A DNA stretch of 64,000 bases from Pardosa pseudoannulata. Lineage: Eukaryota; Arthropoda; Arachnida; Araneae; Lycosidae. Position 1 is the stretch's first letter. Every line of letters starts with the position of its first letter. Of the stretch, positions 1-12,064 are shown in pieces. The position numbers were made by a program, and so were the translations under genes. Where the stretch lies: NCBI GenBank assembly GCA_032207245.1, contig CM063498.1, positions 89,546,961 through 89,610,960 of the forward strand, read 5' to 3'. Below the pieces are notes generated by a model. The model was not told the origin of the DNA, ran no database searches, and was given only the letters and a program-made list of their open reading frames with translations.

Positions 1-252
1 CACAGCAGAAGGGGGTGGTTTTACAGGTAAACCTTCCAATGAATGTAACTTCTTTATGTTTGATAATTATAAAGTTCACAGATAATATTTACATATTAAT
101 CTCATTAAATTCTAAACAATTTCTAATAGTGTCCCTCGAAGATTGGAAATGATATTTCCATTATTAGCATTTTTTTTTAAAAAAACAAGAACGATTTCTG
201 GAGTTGTTTTATAGTCTAAAAGTATATAATTTTTTAAACTGTATTTTTTCAG

Positions 253-387
253 TATAATGACAACCGGAAGAAAATGGAAATTATCGTGAAAAAGATCATC
301 AACCGAATGCCGCATAATCCGGAAACTGTTGCTAACCGAGACTGTTTAAAGTATTATTATGACATACCTGAACTTCAAGGTTATTAA
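253..387 (+). CDS. AACS: Terminal coding exon of a second AACS-like gene (plus strand)
   Basis: This is the last exon of an acetoacetyl-CoA synthetase-like gene whose other exons lie left of the window. A tttttcag acceptor (ends 252) is followed by a phase-0 reading frame of 44 residues and a TAA stop. The peptide carries the AACS C-terminal pattern: KKMEIIVKKI (counterpart of the A10 catalytic-lysine segment), then NPET and finally YYYDIPELQGY before the stop. It is strongly similar to the last exon of the minus-strand gene (17046-17180), with the same length and phase. The usual N-G-K-K of the A10 loop reads N-R-K-K here, so the glycine is replaced. AACS is a cytosolic enzyme that activates acetoacetate with ATP and CoA. 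Whether this copy is active cannot be judged from one exon. Confidence 0.85.
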   Translation, partial: YNDNRKKMEIIVKKIINRMPHNPETVANRDCLKYYYDIPELQGY

Positions 388-418
388 ACCAACAGAAGTG
401 ATATGTAAAATATTATTC

Positions 419-424
419 AATAAA
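419..424 (+). terminator. Polyadenylation signal AATAAA of the plus-strand AACS-like gene
   Basis: A canonical AATAAA lies 32 nt after the stop at 387. The minus-strand paralogue has the same signal 34 nt after its stop. Confidence 0.55.
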
Positions 425-1127
425 AAAATGTAATGTTTATAGAATATGAACCTTCTTTTTAGTATTGTACAAATGACTGTAAAATTGTTGTTTATTGTAA
501 CCAGTATTGTAAAATAACAATATCTCGAGACAAAAATTTGTTGATGATGGTTTGGTTTGATTAATAGAGGATTTATTTATTAATTCCTTTTGACATGAGG
601 AGATCAAAAATAAGGTTATAAGACCGATAGTCATGCAATTTAGTCTGTTATATAGAAATTAGCAGCTTGTAAAAATTCTATTACATAGGGTCGGCAAATG
701 AGTAGAGGTTAAGCAACCTTCTACCAACCTTGTTTGTTGCAAGATTAACAGAAATGGGGATTTATTTCTTCAATAATTTGTCTCAGTAATTCGATTTCTG
801 TTGGTTAAACTTATAACCATGACAAAAATTTACCGTTATAGAGGTTTATGGAATAAAGCTTCTATATGTCTTAAAAGCATATATCAAAATGGGTACGAAA
901 ATTTGTAACCCTTAATAAAATGGGGAATCTATGGCTCTAGAAACATTGTCGATTAACCTCTTTACAGTTCCTACCTCGGAAACCTAGAAGCTTTCATATC
1001 TTTCCGTACTTGAAGGTGTTCTTTGGAGTTCAACGATTAGCTTCAAAGAAAAGAGGTGAAACATTTTACAACAGGACTGACAAATGCAAATACTGAAATT
1101 TCACAAGGATAATTATTCAAATGCATC
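425..1127. other. AT-rich intergenic sequence, no gene seen
   Basis: This sequence lies downstream of the plus-strand AACS-like gene. No coding similarity, RNA gene or clear repeat was recognised. Confidence 0.4.
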
Positions 1128-1510
1128 CCAAAAAGCAACAAGTGCTTAACCCGCTAGAGACAATGTCGAAAAATAAACTCATATAGGAACAACGGTAGGC
1201 TTCATTGATTGTATGAAATAGAATGTACATGTTTGTCTGCAGTCTTTGTGAATTTCACTGTTTTATTACTCCTTGTATAATCAATGTAAACAGTTAAGAA
1301 AGATTTTACGTCAGATTAATTTCAATGAAACATTTTTAGGGGTTGTTATTATTTAATTCAATCCGGCGAAGTAACAAGTGCCTGGACTGATATGGAGACA
1401 TTGTTAAAAAACAAGCTCGGTATATGCAATATCAGTTGGTTGTTTTACTTATATGAAATATAATGTACACTTTTTACTGCAGTTTTTATAACTATTTTAT
1501 CAATTGTCTA
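1128..1510. repeat. Diverged tandem duplication, about 230-bp period, two copies
   Basis: The segments near 1128-1290 and 1355-1510 share ordered blocks: aacaagtgc, gagaca-tgt, aaaca-act, and atgaaat-aatgtaca followed by ctgcagt-tttt. They are two diverged copies of one unit. No coding content was seen. Confidence 0.5.
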
Positions 1511-2204
1511 ATAACATATTGTGTCACATGAGTGCTTATAAAAGTATTTTTATAGAAAATGCTACCCCGAAGAAAAACTTATTTTTATTCGTAACACTAG
1601 ATCATAATACAAGGCAATGGCCTCTTTATTATTGTCTGTAACATCTAAGCTTTAAGCTTAGTTAATGCAATAGTTTAGATAATAGTGTGGTTAGAAAATA
1701 AAATCTAGGCAGCAGAATAAAAGTTCAAAGATCTCAGATCTAAAATTTTTTCAACTTTTTCAGAAAAACGTTATTAGTGATGAAGTTTAATTTTGATCTC
1801 CTATGTTAAGACTCAAAGGTCTTACTATGCTATCTATTAATAATCAAAAATAGAAATTTTCAAAAAAATTATTTTATAGTTATCGGCCTATTAATTTGAC
1901 ACTAATTGTCTAAAATATTACAAGGAAATTAAAATGAGATAATTCTATTTTTCAATATTTTGCGTTTTCTTATTTTTTATGTTCTTGATTATACTGTTCC
2001 TTTAATTCAAAAAACATTCGGTATTAAAACTTGTTTTAATCTATTATGTACGTTGTAGAAAATTTGAGCAATGTATTGAATAGGAGAAATTCCAAAAGGT
2101 AGATATTGTGTCTATACTTTTATCAATTTGTTCATACCATTCTTATCATGTCAGTCTATCACTGTATATTTTACTTTAAATTTTTTCTATTGTATTTAAT
2201 ATTA

Positions 2205-2645
2205 TATTTTTTTTCATATGAATTATCACATATCAATCTTTAAATATTTTAGAATACAGGGAAATAATACATATATTTTATTATTTTTTTTTCATATGAG
2301 TTATCACATATCAATCTTTAAACATTTAGAATGCAGGGAAATAATACATATATTATATTTTTTCTTTCATATCAATTATGACATATAAAACTTTAAACAG
2401 TTTGGAATACAGGGAAATAATACATGCATTTTATTATATTTTTATATGAATTATCACAAATCAATCTTTAAACATTTTCGAATACAGGGAAAAAATACAT
2501 TTTATTATATTTTTCTTTCATAGGAATTATCTTATATCAATCTTTAAATATTTTAGAATACAGAGAAATACTACATGCATTTTATTATATCTTTTCATTC
2601 ATCTAAATTATCACATATCAATCTTTAAACATTTTAAAAATACAA
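2205..2645. repeat. Tandem repeat, about 75-bp unit, six copies
   Basis: Six copies share the core ttatcacatatcaatcttta, followed by aaca/atattttagaatacagggaaataatacat. The period is about 75 bp with moderate divergence. Confidence 0.8.
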
Positions 2646-3722
2646 CTTATATAAAAAATTAATAATAAGCAATAATAGCAGAAATCCACAAGATTTATAA
2701 AAATTTTGCTGAAATTTTATAATATCAGATTTATGACACAACTTTTTTGCAAAATAACATTGTTTGGTTTCGTGACTTTTTAACTATAACTAGAAACAAG
2801 AATGCTTTTCATACAAAATGAATATAACTTGGAGAATTCCTATCACCAGGATAGAAACAAAAAGTTAAAAATAGAATTCTCGTGACATTGAGGGATGAAA
2901 ACAAAAGCTATAGATAAGAGTTATAATAGTAAAGAAATTATATTGAATGCAATATAACTAAACCTTTCTATCTCACAATGAGTGGAAATATAAAATCAAT
3001 TCTTAATTATATGTAATTTTCCAAAATGTATACACGTAAACTCATTGATATAAGACAAAGCATGCACTAAGGCATCGATACTCTTGTTTGAATATCATAC
3101 TTGATTTTCAAACCAGTTATACTTCATTCCAAACATTCCCATTTGAGTTTACAGTCTGCGAAGGTGTGCGGGTAAGGGCTGCTTAACCACTCCCTTGATC
3201 CAGCTGACAAAAATAAAGCCCATATCTTTCTTTTTAGACAAAAATATCACCTGACTTTAAGAAATTATTTTATATTTTGACAATAGAATTTTTCAAATTA
3301 TAATATAACAATGCGGAGATTGAGAGCGGGTCACGCACTAGTACGGGTTAGTGTAACAACATGGTTAGTTTGTGGATAAAAAAATAACGGTATATACAGG
3401 AAAACGAAGCCGAATGTTCTTGTCTACTACATAGATTATGAAAACATTCTTATAAATAAAACCACAGAAAGGGAAAAGTTTCAAACTACATACTACTATT
3501 TCTATTTGATTTTTCATATTTACGATACTATTATAAATTTAACTACTAAAAAAATATTTTTTGTTTACAAAAATCTTATGGTTGTTATTTATATATTTCT
3601 ATTTAAATCTTTGTTTATATATTTCAATATAAAATATGAAAAGTTGGTTAAAAAATTAAATAACTTTCGATCTAGCGAGATTTAACTGAATAATTAAATT
3701 TAAGCGCAAAACGCCCGCTCCC
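2646..3722. other. AT-rich intergenic sequence, no gene seen
   Basis: No exon, RNA gene or strong repeat was recognised. Confidence 0.35.
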
Positions 3723-3780
3723 GGTACAATTCAGCTGCGAATTGTACCTGCACACAATAAGTTAATATATGAACTTATTG
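3723..3780. other. Two adjacent perfect hairpins
   Basis: GGTACAATTC (3723-3732) pairs perfectly with GAATTGTACC (3739-3748) across a 6-nt loop. CAATAAGTT (3755-3763) pairs perfectly with AACTTATTG (3772-3780) across an 8-nt loop. They sit in a small GC-richer island inside AT-rich DNA. Function is unknown; they may be remnants of a mobile element. Confidence 0.55.
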
Positions 3781-3939
3781 AAAAGTTTTTGATATCACTC
3801 ACCACTGCAAAATGACACCGACGACTAAACTTAGCTAATTACAATACCCGTTTGATTGAAAGACATTTTAACAGATAACTCCCTCTGATAAGAAACAATA
3901 ACCAGAGATTGCAAAGTTGGATGTTCCAGGAGATACAAA

Positions 3940-5115
3940 AATATTAAGAAGTGTAGAAAAGAAAATTGAAACTACTATCCAGATTGGGATATTGGACTTT
4001 CCATCTCATACTTTGAAGTTTATCCCACAAAAAAGTTACTAGTATTTATTCATATTATACGTAAGTGTAATAAAAACTCGTTCAATGTTTACAACATATG
4101 TTTTTATTTTTTTTATTTGCTGGTAAACCAACATTCAGTCATAATAATTCTAAAGGTTGGATTTCCACAAAAAATTAATTAATTTTAATTTTCTATAACT
4201 AAATTTTCATGATTAAAATTTAATGTTCTTGATTTAAATAATTAGAGGTGCAGGAAGGAAACTCGGTACTACTGTCCAGATTGTGATTTCTAATTTTTTT
4301 CTTGCTATTTACTGGTGAACCAACAAAAAATAACCTGAATATTATTCTTATAGAATTAATAAAAACTCGTTCAATGTTTACAACATATGTTTTTATTTTT
4401 TTTTATTTGCTGGTAAACCAACATTCAGTCATTATAATTCTAAAGTTGGATTTTTCCACAGAAAATTAATTAATTTTAATTTTCTATAACTAAATTTTCT
4501 TGATTAGAATTTAATGTCCTTGATTTAAATAATTAGAGGTGCAGGAAGGAAACTCGGTACTACTGTCCAGATTGTGATTTCTAATTTTTTTTCTTGCTAT
4601 TTACTTGTGAACCAACATTCAGCCATAATAAAACTGAATATTGGCTTTCCATAGAATTTTAATTACATTTAATTATCTATCACTGAATTTTCTTGAATAA
4701 AGTTTAATGTTCTTGATTTAAATAAATAGAGGTGAAGGAGGGAAACTCGTTACTACTGTCCAGATTGTGAAAAGTATTTATTCCAGAAGAAAAAAAATGT
4801 TACTATTTATTTTATATATGTAAAATAAAAAATTATTTTAATGTTTAAAACATATATTTTTAATTTTTTTCTATTTGCTAAAAAACCCTTCAGTCATAAA
4901 AACCCTGAATTTTCATAGAAAATATTTAAATTATTTTTATTCTAATATTCTTGATTAAATAATATGAAGGAAAAGTTTACTATCCAGATTGTGAAAAGTA
5001 TTTATCAAAGAAAAAGTTACTAATATTTTTTTAAAATAAAAAATATATTTTAATATTTACATATTTTTAATTTTTTTCTATTGCTAAAAACAAGTCATAA
5101 AATGAATATTTCTTT
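3940..5115. repeat. Tandem repeat, about 295-bp unit, decaying to the right
   Basis: Two nearly identical units begin near 4069 and 4364, each with aaaactcgttcaatgtttac, tttgctggtaaaccaacattc and gaaactcggtactactgtcc. Progressively shortened and diverged copies follow to about 5115. A partial unit (actactatccagattg) precedes them near 3970. Confidence 0.8.
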
Positions 5116-7604
5116 CATAGTATTATCAAAGCTCATAATGAACCCAAAAGTTTAAAATGATAATAATATCAACATGCACATAGAGTTTTATATATTTTTC
5201 TTGAAAAACAAAAAGGCACTTTACTCCGTACGAGGTATTGAATTTGCATAATAAACATTATCCCTTACAGTCGGGTATACTCTCCAAGAGTATGGAAAAC
5301 AGGTTGACGAAAACAATTACTTTCTCCATGAATTATTGAACTTCATTCATTCCCCTCTATTATTGGTACTTCATAATGTATTGAAGGGGTTTCACTTTCA
5401 TTAGCAATGAAGTTGAAATTTTGTGAAATTCCCAGAATCATGTTTACTTGAATGGGAATGTTTGAAATAAAGTACAATTGGTTTGAAAATCGAGTATGAT
5501 ATTCAAACTTGTTTATTGATGCCTCAGTGCATGTTTTGTTTTGTATCAATTAATATATATTTTGGAAAATTACATGTTTTTAAGTCTCTATTGTCTTTAT
5601 TAAATGATTCTGGATTTCCTCACACTTTGATATTTAAAGATTGTGAGCAGTATTTGCATAATAACAATATTTAGTTATATTATTTTCAATGTAATTTCTT
5701 TACAGGTATAATGCTTATTAATGCAATAGCTTTTTTTATATTTTTATATTTTTTCTTTTCTTATATTTTATTAAAACTGAATTATATTTTAGTTTCACGA
5801 AACACGTACCCTGAAGAAACATGCATATTATCCATTTAAATATTCTACACTGTGCTTCTGTGATTGTTATCCCTTTTCTTACATAAATAACTGCAGTTTA
5901 TTTATATATCACACTTTTACTAAGTAAAAGTTACAGATATACACATAAAGTTTTAGTGGTGTACTCAGATATCTTTCATGGGTGAGGTTTAGACAAAATT
6001 GCTACAGACAAATAAATATTTGTTTGCGACTTGACAACCATTTTGACAAATTATACTACGATTGTTGCAAGTATCAATCGTCAGAAAACGTATTAGTACA
6101 TGTCCCGCATATAATGTGTTAAAGTGAAACAAAACATCAAATGAGATATTTTTTCACTTTGATTTTTTTTTTGTAAATAAGTTACTAATTTAAAAACGTT
6201 TGATCTAACACATTACATATAATCTTGTACTGCCATCTAGTTTGTAGATTGAACAATAAAAATGATTACGGGCATAAAAAATCGTTTGTTTTAATTTATT
6301 TGTCCGTTTCTTTGAACACTTCACCCTAAAATATCAAGAATAGAGGGTTAAACAGCACCCCGTCACTTTGACGAGAGCTATAAAGAAGGGGATAAAGTAC
6401 ATAACCTCAACCGGAAGCATTTGATTGACTTCATTTTGACACAGAAACATGTTGAGGGAAGGGGATATTAAGATAAAATATATTATATAACAAATGTATG
6501 ATTTTCTAAAAAAATTACGAAATATCTAAATAAACTTTAAAAGTAAAGTGAATAAACTTAAGCATCTAGGGGAAGAACACTTAAAAATGGAATTTTGTAT
6601 ATTTTGATTTTAAATGTTTCTAAAATTATAAATTAAAAATATTCCGAAAGTAATGAAAAGATGGGAATAAAGATGAATTATAATTTTTTTTAGTTTGTAA
6701 TGATCTTTATAAAAGTACAATAAGTAACTTTTACATCTAAAAAATCTTGTACTTATGACCAAAATTAATGACAACTACAGTGAAGCAGTTCACAATATAA
6801 AGTCAATACATAAGCTTTTGTATAATATTGTATGCATAATCTCATTTATTATCTAGTGCCAGAAAAAACATTTTCAGGTGAAAAGAAAACACTCTGTTAT
6901 AAATTTTCACTATGATTCTAGTTAAAAATAAATGCTTCATTTATAACATTAATATTTGTTACATTGTTGATATTAAACGGAAATTATTTAATGAATATAA
7001 ATCTTATTACTGAAATAAACTCCATTATTATTTACAAAGAGGGATATCATCTGAATGCAATAAAAATTATTATCAATAAGGAATGATTTATATGAAATAT
7101 TTTTGCCAAATAAAATCTTGAATATTTAAGAATCAGTTTATAAACATAAATTTTTTATGCATCAATTATAACACATTTAGAATTTCATACAAATAAATAC
7201 ACGCATTTCCGTAAATTCTTTCAGAAATTTTAATCTTTTATATAGTTTTTTTTACTTGATTATAAAATGTTTCAAAAGAGCATTCAATTATTTTACAAAT
7301 AGCAAAACTCCTGAATCCGAGAAATTAGTTCTACATGAAACTAGGAAATCATTCTTTATTTTTGTCTAATTTATTGATGTTGATTTATCTTAAATTCGAA
7401 AGTACAGATATAGTTTAATTTTGTTTTAATAGTACTGATATTGCAGAAGTTATTTCTCCTAAATGATTATCCGAAAAAAAGCAATCTTCCTTTCTAGGAA
7501 AGACAAATTATTATTAGAACGCACAAAAAAACAAACCAGACGATTACGAAAACACTTAAAATTTTTTTATAGTTAGTTACTATTTTCTTTATTCCATTGT
7601 ATTT
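5116..7604. other. AT-rich intergenic sequence, no gene seen
   Basis: There is no coding similarity on either strand. Short open frames (for example 5343-5549) lack splice context, family similarity or codon bias and were left out. Confidence 0.35.
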
Positions 7605-7860
7605 ATGGCGACAATCAATTAAGATGCCTTTGAAAATAATGATAGTTTACCGGAAGTTAAACAAAGGCTAAATACAAGAAGTCATTGCTTTAAAAATTTT
7701 TTAAATCTTACTTAAAAAAGTAATTTTAAAGTGGTAATATTCAAACTAAAGTGGTTACCCGTAAAACATAATGCTTAGTATTTAAAACTGTAATAACACT
7801 AATAATTATTTATGAGTCAAAGACTTTAACGTTAGCACAAACAAAAAGGTGATGTGGGAA

Positions 7861-8935
7861 GAACGAACATGACATTTATATTTTGGACCTATCAGAGAGG
7901 GCGATGTTTAAAGAACGAGTCACAACTATGAAATTAAAAAAAAGTTCAAAGAAGAATGTATAATTTACTACACAAATAAAGTATAACTACTAGAACATTT
8001 TGGATCTATCAGAGAGGGCGATCTTTAAAGAAGGCATCACAACTATGAAATTAAAAAAAGGTTCAAAGAAAAATGTAAAATTTACTACACAAATAAAATA
8101 TAACTACTAAGAGATTTTGGATCTATCAGAGAGGGCGATGTTTAAAAAAGGCGTCACAACTATGAAATTAAAAAAAATTTCAAAGAATATATAACTTACT
8201 ACACAAATAAAGTATAACTAATAGGACATTTTGGACCTATCAGAGAGGGCGATGTTTACAGAAGTTGTCACAACTACGAAATTAAAAAAAAAGTTCAAAG
8301 AAGAATGTATAATTTACTACACAAATAAAGTATAACTACTAGGACATTTTGTATCTATCAGAGAGGGCGCTGTTTAAAGAAGGCGTCACAACTATGAAAT
8401 TGAAAAAAAGTTCAAAGAAGAATGTATAATTTACTACACAAATAAAGTATAAATAATAGGACATTTTGGACCTATCAGAGAAGGCAATATTTACAGGAGG
8501 CGTCACAACTATGAAATTTAAAAAAAGTTCAAAGAAGAATGTATAATTTACTACACAAATAAAGTATAAATAATAGGACATTTTGTATCTATCAGAGAGG
8601 GCGCTGTTTAAAGAAGGCGTCACAACTATGAAAATAAAAAAAAAGTTCAAAGAAGAATGTAAAATTTACTACACAAATAAAGTATAACTACTAAGAGATT
8701 TTGGATCTATCAGAGAGGGCGATGTTTAAAAAAGGCGTCACAACTATGAAATTAAAAAAAATTTTTCAAAGAATATATAACTTACAACACAAATAAAGTA
8801 TAACTAATAGGACATTTTGGACTTATCAGAGAGGGCGATGTTTAAAGAAGGTGTCACATCTATGAAATTAAAAAGAAGTTCAAAGAAGAATGTATAATTT
8901 ACTACACAAAAAAAGTATAACTACTAGGACATGTT
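7861..8935. repeat. Tandem array, 117-bp unit, nine copies (left arm)
   Basis: Nine copies of ctatcagagagggcgatgtt occur with a period of about 114-118 bp (first near 7890, last near 8824). Each is followed by gaaggcgtcacaactatgaa and ctacacaaataaagtataac. The same unit occurs once, inverted, in each right-arm unit. The open frame at 8339-8650 on the minus strand is a by-product of the array. Confidence 0.9.
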
Positions 8936-8989
8936 GAGAGAATGGACGAGAGAGCAGAGAATATCTACAGGTGACAATGCCACAATCAA

Positions 8990-9100
8990 AAAGTTCTTGA
9001 CTGTGACACTATCTTCTCAGTCTTTTCATGTTTTTTCTTGGTCCATAATCAGGAAGACCAAGAAAGAGATTGATTGAGGAGGTGGATAAAGATTTTAATA
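8990..9100 (+). pseudogene. Possible non-LTR retrotransposon C-terminal scrap
   Basis: Around 9049-9098 the plus strand encodes GRPRKRLIEEVDKDF. This resembles the G-R-P-R-K-R-W-x-D-x-V-x-x-D motif found near the C-terminus of RTE-like reverse transcriptase proteins. It is broken by the MITE at 9102, and the continuation beyond 9716 is too degraded to read with confidence. Confidence 0.4.
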
Positions 9101-9101
9101 C

Positions 9102-9714
9102 CGGGTGGTCATAATTAAAGTGACAGTGCTCACAATGTTCTGTAGCTCGATCTATTTGCGAGAATGACGCCACATTTTGTAGGAAGATTAAACAAGACGG
9201 GGGACGAAAGATTCCGCGAAAAAACAAATTAGTACCAAAAGTCACCGCTAGGGGAATATTTGGCACTGTGTAATAACAAATAAAGTGTTAACAAATGCAA
9301 ATCAATACGGAAATTAATTTCTTAACTGTGACAATGGATGTAACGTGTAATTTGAATAAAGAACTTCTTCTGCTCAGCGTACGTGATATTGCAGATCATG
9401 AGACTTTATCGGTGTTTATGTAGATTTTACTCTTTTTAAAAGTTTTGCCATATTGCACTTGAATTAAATCAGAAAATGTGCATAATAAAAGGCAATTTTA
9501 TTCCGTATTAATTTGCATTTGTTAACACTCTATTTTCTACAGCACAGCGCCAAATATACCCGTAGCGGTGACTTTTGGAACTATTTTTTTTTTTTTTGCG
9601 GTATCCTTCGTCCCCCGTCTTGTTTAATCTTCCTACAAAATCTGGCGTCATTCTCGCAAATAGATCGAGCTACAGAACACTGTGAGCACTGTCAGTTTAA
9701 TTATGGCCACCCGG
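9102..9714. mobile_element. 613-bp TA-flanked MITE with about 210-bp inverted arms (Tc1/mariner-type)
   Basis: The element starts CCGGGTGGTCATAATTAAAG and ends as the inverted form of CCGGGTGGCCATAATTAAAC, flanked by TA at 9100-9101 and 9715-9716. The arms (about 9102-9300 and 9515-9714) are near-complementary, so both strands encode mirror-image open frames (9009-9266 minus, 9513-9767 plus), which are not genes. TA target duplication and terminal inverted repeats suit a Tc1/mariner-superfamily non-autonomous element; the family was not identified. Confidence 0.8.
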
Positions 9715-9773
9715 TACATTATAAACAGCAAGACAAGAATTATAGGAATTTGGTGTCCCATTATTAGAGAGGT

Positions 9774-12060
9774 CATGGTACAACAAGAAATATAGAGCCA
9801 GAAAGTTAGTTAGATAATCAATTAAATCAATTATCAGTACATAAAAACGTTTGAATTTCGCTAGGTTTTCGTAACGTTAAAATATTAATGTCTAGCTTCC
9901 TTATTTAGAGACTCTTAAAAGAATTAAGAGTTTGTAAGATTTTTTGCGATAGTTTTATTTTTTGTAAAGATAGATGGAGAGCCTATAAGTCATACCGAAA
10001 ATTTTCAAGTATCTTCTATATTATCATCTACTAAATTGGGAGAGGGGTTATGATACCAAATCTCCCACTCTGCTCATCCTTAATGAGAACAGACTGTTCT
10101 TTCTCATTACGGATAGAACTCGTAGATCTTTGTTCTCTGAATGTCGTCCATTTTCTCAACAGGTCCTAGTAGTTATACTTTATTTCTGTAGTAAATTATT
10201 TATTCTTCTTTGAACTGTTCTTTAATTTTATAGTTGTGACACCTTCTTTAAACATTACCCTCCTTGATAGGTCCAAATGTGACTTTCAACATCGTTCTTT
10301 CCCACGCTATGAACATCTTTTTTTCTGCTAACGTTTAAGTCTCTGACTAATAAATAAGTATTAGTTTTATTACAGTTTTAACTGCTATGAATTATGTTTC
10401 ACGGGTTACCATTTTAAGATATTATTAGTATTTTAAATAATTTTTAAATATTTTAAAGCAGTAACTTCTTGTATTTATAGCGTTTGTTTAACTTCTGGCA
10501 CACTATCATTATTTCCAGAAGCATCTTAATTGATTGTCGCCATGGTGTAACAAGAAATATAGAGCCAGAAAGTTAGATAATCAATAAATTATTAGTACAT
10601 AAAAAAGTTTGAACATTACTAGGTTTTCGTAGCGTTAAAATATTAATGTTTAGTTTCCTTATTTAAAGACAGTTAAAAGAGTTCACAAGAATTCTTTGCG
10701 AAAGTTTTATTTTTTTGTAAAGATAGATGGCAATCCTATAAATTATACCAAAAATTTAAATTATCTGCTATATTATTATTTATCAAATTGGGAGAGGGGT
10801 TATAGTACCACATCTTCTACTCTGCTCATCCGCAATGAAAACAGACTGCTATATCTCATTACGGATAGAACTTGTAGATCTTCTTTGTTCTCTGACTGTC
10901 GTCCATTCTCTCAACATGTCCTAATAGTTATATTTTATTTCTGTAGTAAAGTATACATTCTTCTGTGTACTGTTCTTTAATTTTATAGTTGTGACACCTT
11001 CTTTAAACAATACCCTCCTTGATAGGTCCAAAAATGACTTTCAACATCGTTTTTTTCCCACGCTATTAACACCTCTTTTTTCTGCTAACGTTCAAGTCTC
11101 TGACTAACAAATAAATAATAGTTTTATTACAGTTTTAACTGCTATAAATTATGTTTCTCGGGTTACCACTTTAAGATATTAGTTTTTTAAATAATTTTTA
11201 AATATTTTAAAGCAGTAACTTCTTGTATTTATAGCATTTGTTTAACTTCTGGCACACTATCATTATTTCCAGAAGCATCTTAATTGATTGTCGCCATGGT
11301 GTAACAAGAAATACAGAGCCAGAAAGTTAGTTAGATATTCAATTAAATAAATTATTAGTACATAAAAACGTTTGAACATTACTAGGTTTTCGTGGCGTTA
11401 AAATATTAATGTTTATTTTCCTTATTTAAAGACAGTTAAAAGAGTTCACAAGAATTCTTTGCGAAAGTTTTATTTTTTTTGTAAAGATAGATGGCAATCC
11501 TATAAATTATACCAAGAATTTAAATTATCTGCTATATTATTATTTATCAAATTGGGAGAGGGGTTATAGTACCACATTTCCCACTCTGCTCATCCGCAAT
11601 GAAAACAGACTGCTATATCTCATTACGGATAGAACTTGTAGATCTTCTTTGTTCTCTGACTGTCGTCCATTCTTTCAACATGTCTTGGTAGTTATATTTT
11701 ATTTCTGTAGTAAATTATACATTCTTCTTTGGACTGTTCTTTAATTTCATAGTTGTGAAGCCTTCTTTCAACATCACCCTCCTTGATAGGTACAAATATG
11801 ACTTTTGACATCGTTCTTTCCCACGCTATTAACATCTTTTTTTCTGCTAACGTTCAAGTATCTGACTCACAAATAAGTATTAGTTTTATTACAGTTTTAA
11901 CTGCTATGAATTCTTTTTCCCGGGTTACCACTTTAAGTAATTATTAGTTTTTTAAATAATTTTTAAATTTTTTAAAGCAGTAACTTTTTTGTATTTATAG
12001 CTATTGTTTCACTTCTGTCACACTATCATTATTTTCAGAAGCATCTTAATTGATTGTCGC
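9774..12060. repeat. Three tandem copies of a unit of about 760 bp (right arm)
   Basis: The units run about 9774-10540, 10541-11294 and 11295-12060. Each starts catggt-taacaagaaata and ends cagaagcatcttaattgatt plus gtcgc. Each carries one reverse-complement copy of the 117-bp unit seen in the left arm (for example near 10170-10285). Confidence 0.85.
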
Positions 12061-12064
12061 CATA

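Larger units (their letters stand above)
7605..12064. mobile_element. 4.46-kb foldback-like long inverted repeat element
   Basis: The left end (atggcgacaatcaattaaga, from 7605) is the reverse complement of the right end (tcttaattgattgtcgccat, to 12064). Homology continues inward along both arms. The left arm covers 7605 to about 8985 and the right arm about 9774-12064. The arms were amplified differently: the left holds nine tandem copies of an inner 117-bp unit, while the right holds three copies of a unit of about 760 bp, each with one inverted copy of that 117-bp unit. The centre (8990-9770) holds a retroelement-like scrap split by a MITE. Long inverted arms with internal tandem repeats resemble foldback-type DNA elements. 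No transposase was seen. Confidence 0.7.

Noticed and set aside
112..315. Minus-strand open frame of 67 residues
   Set aside because: It is antisense to the AACS terminal exon at 253-387.
9009..9767. Two similar proteins on opposite strands
   Set aside because: They are mirror-image translations of the inverted arms of one MITE.
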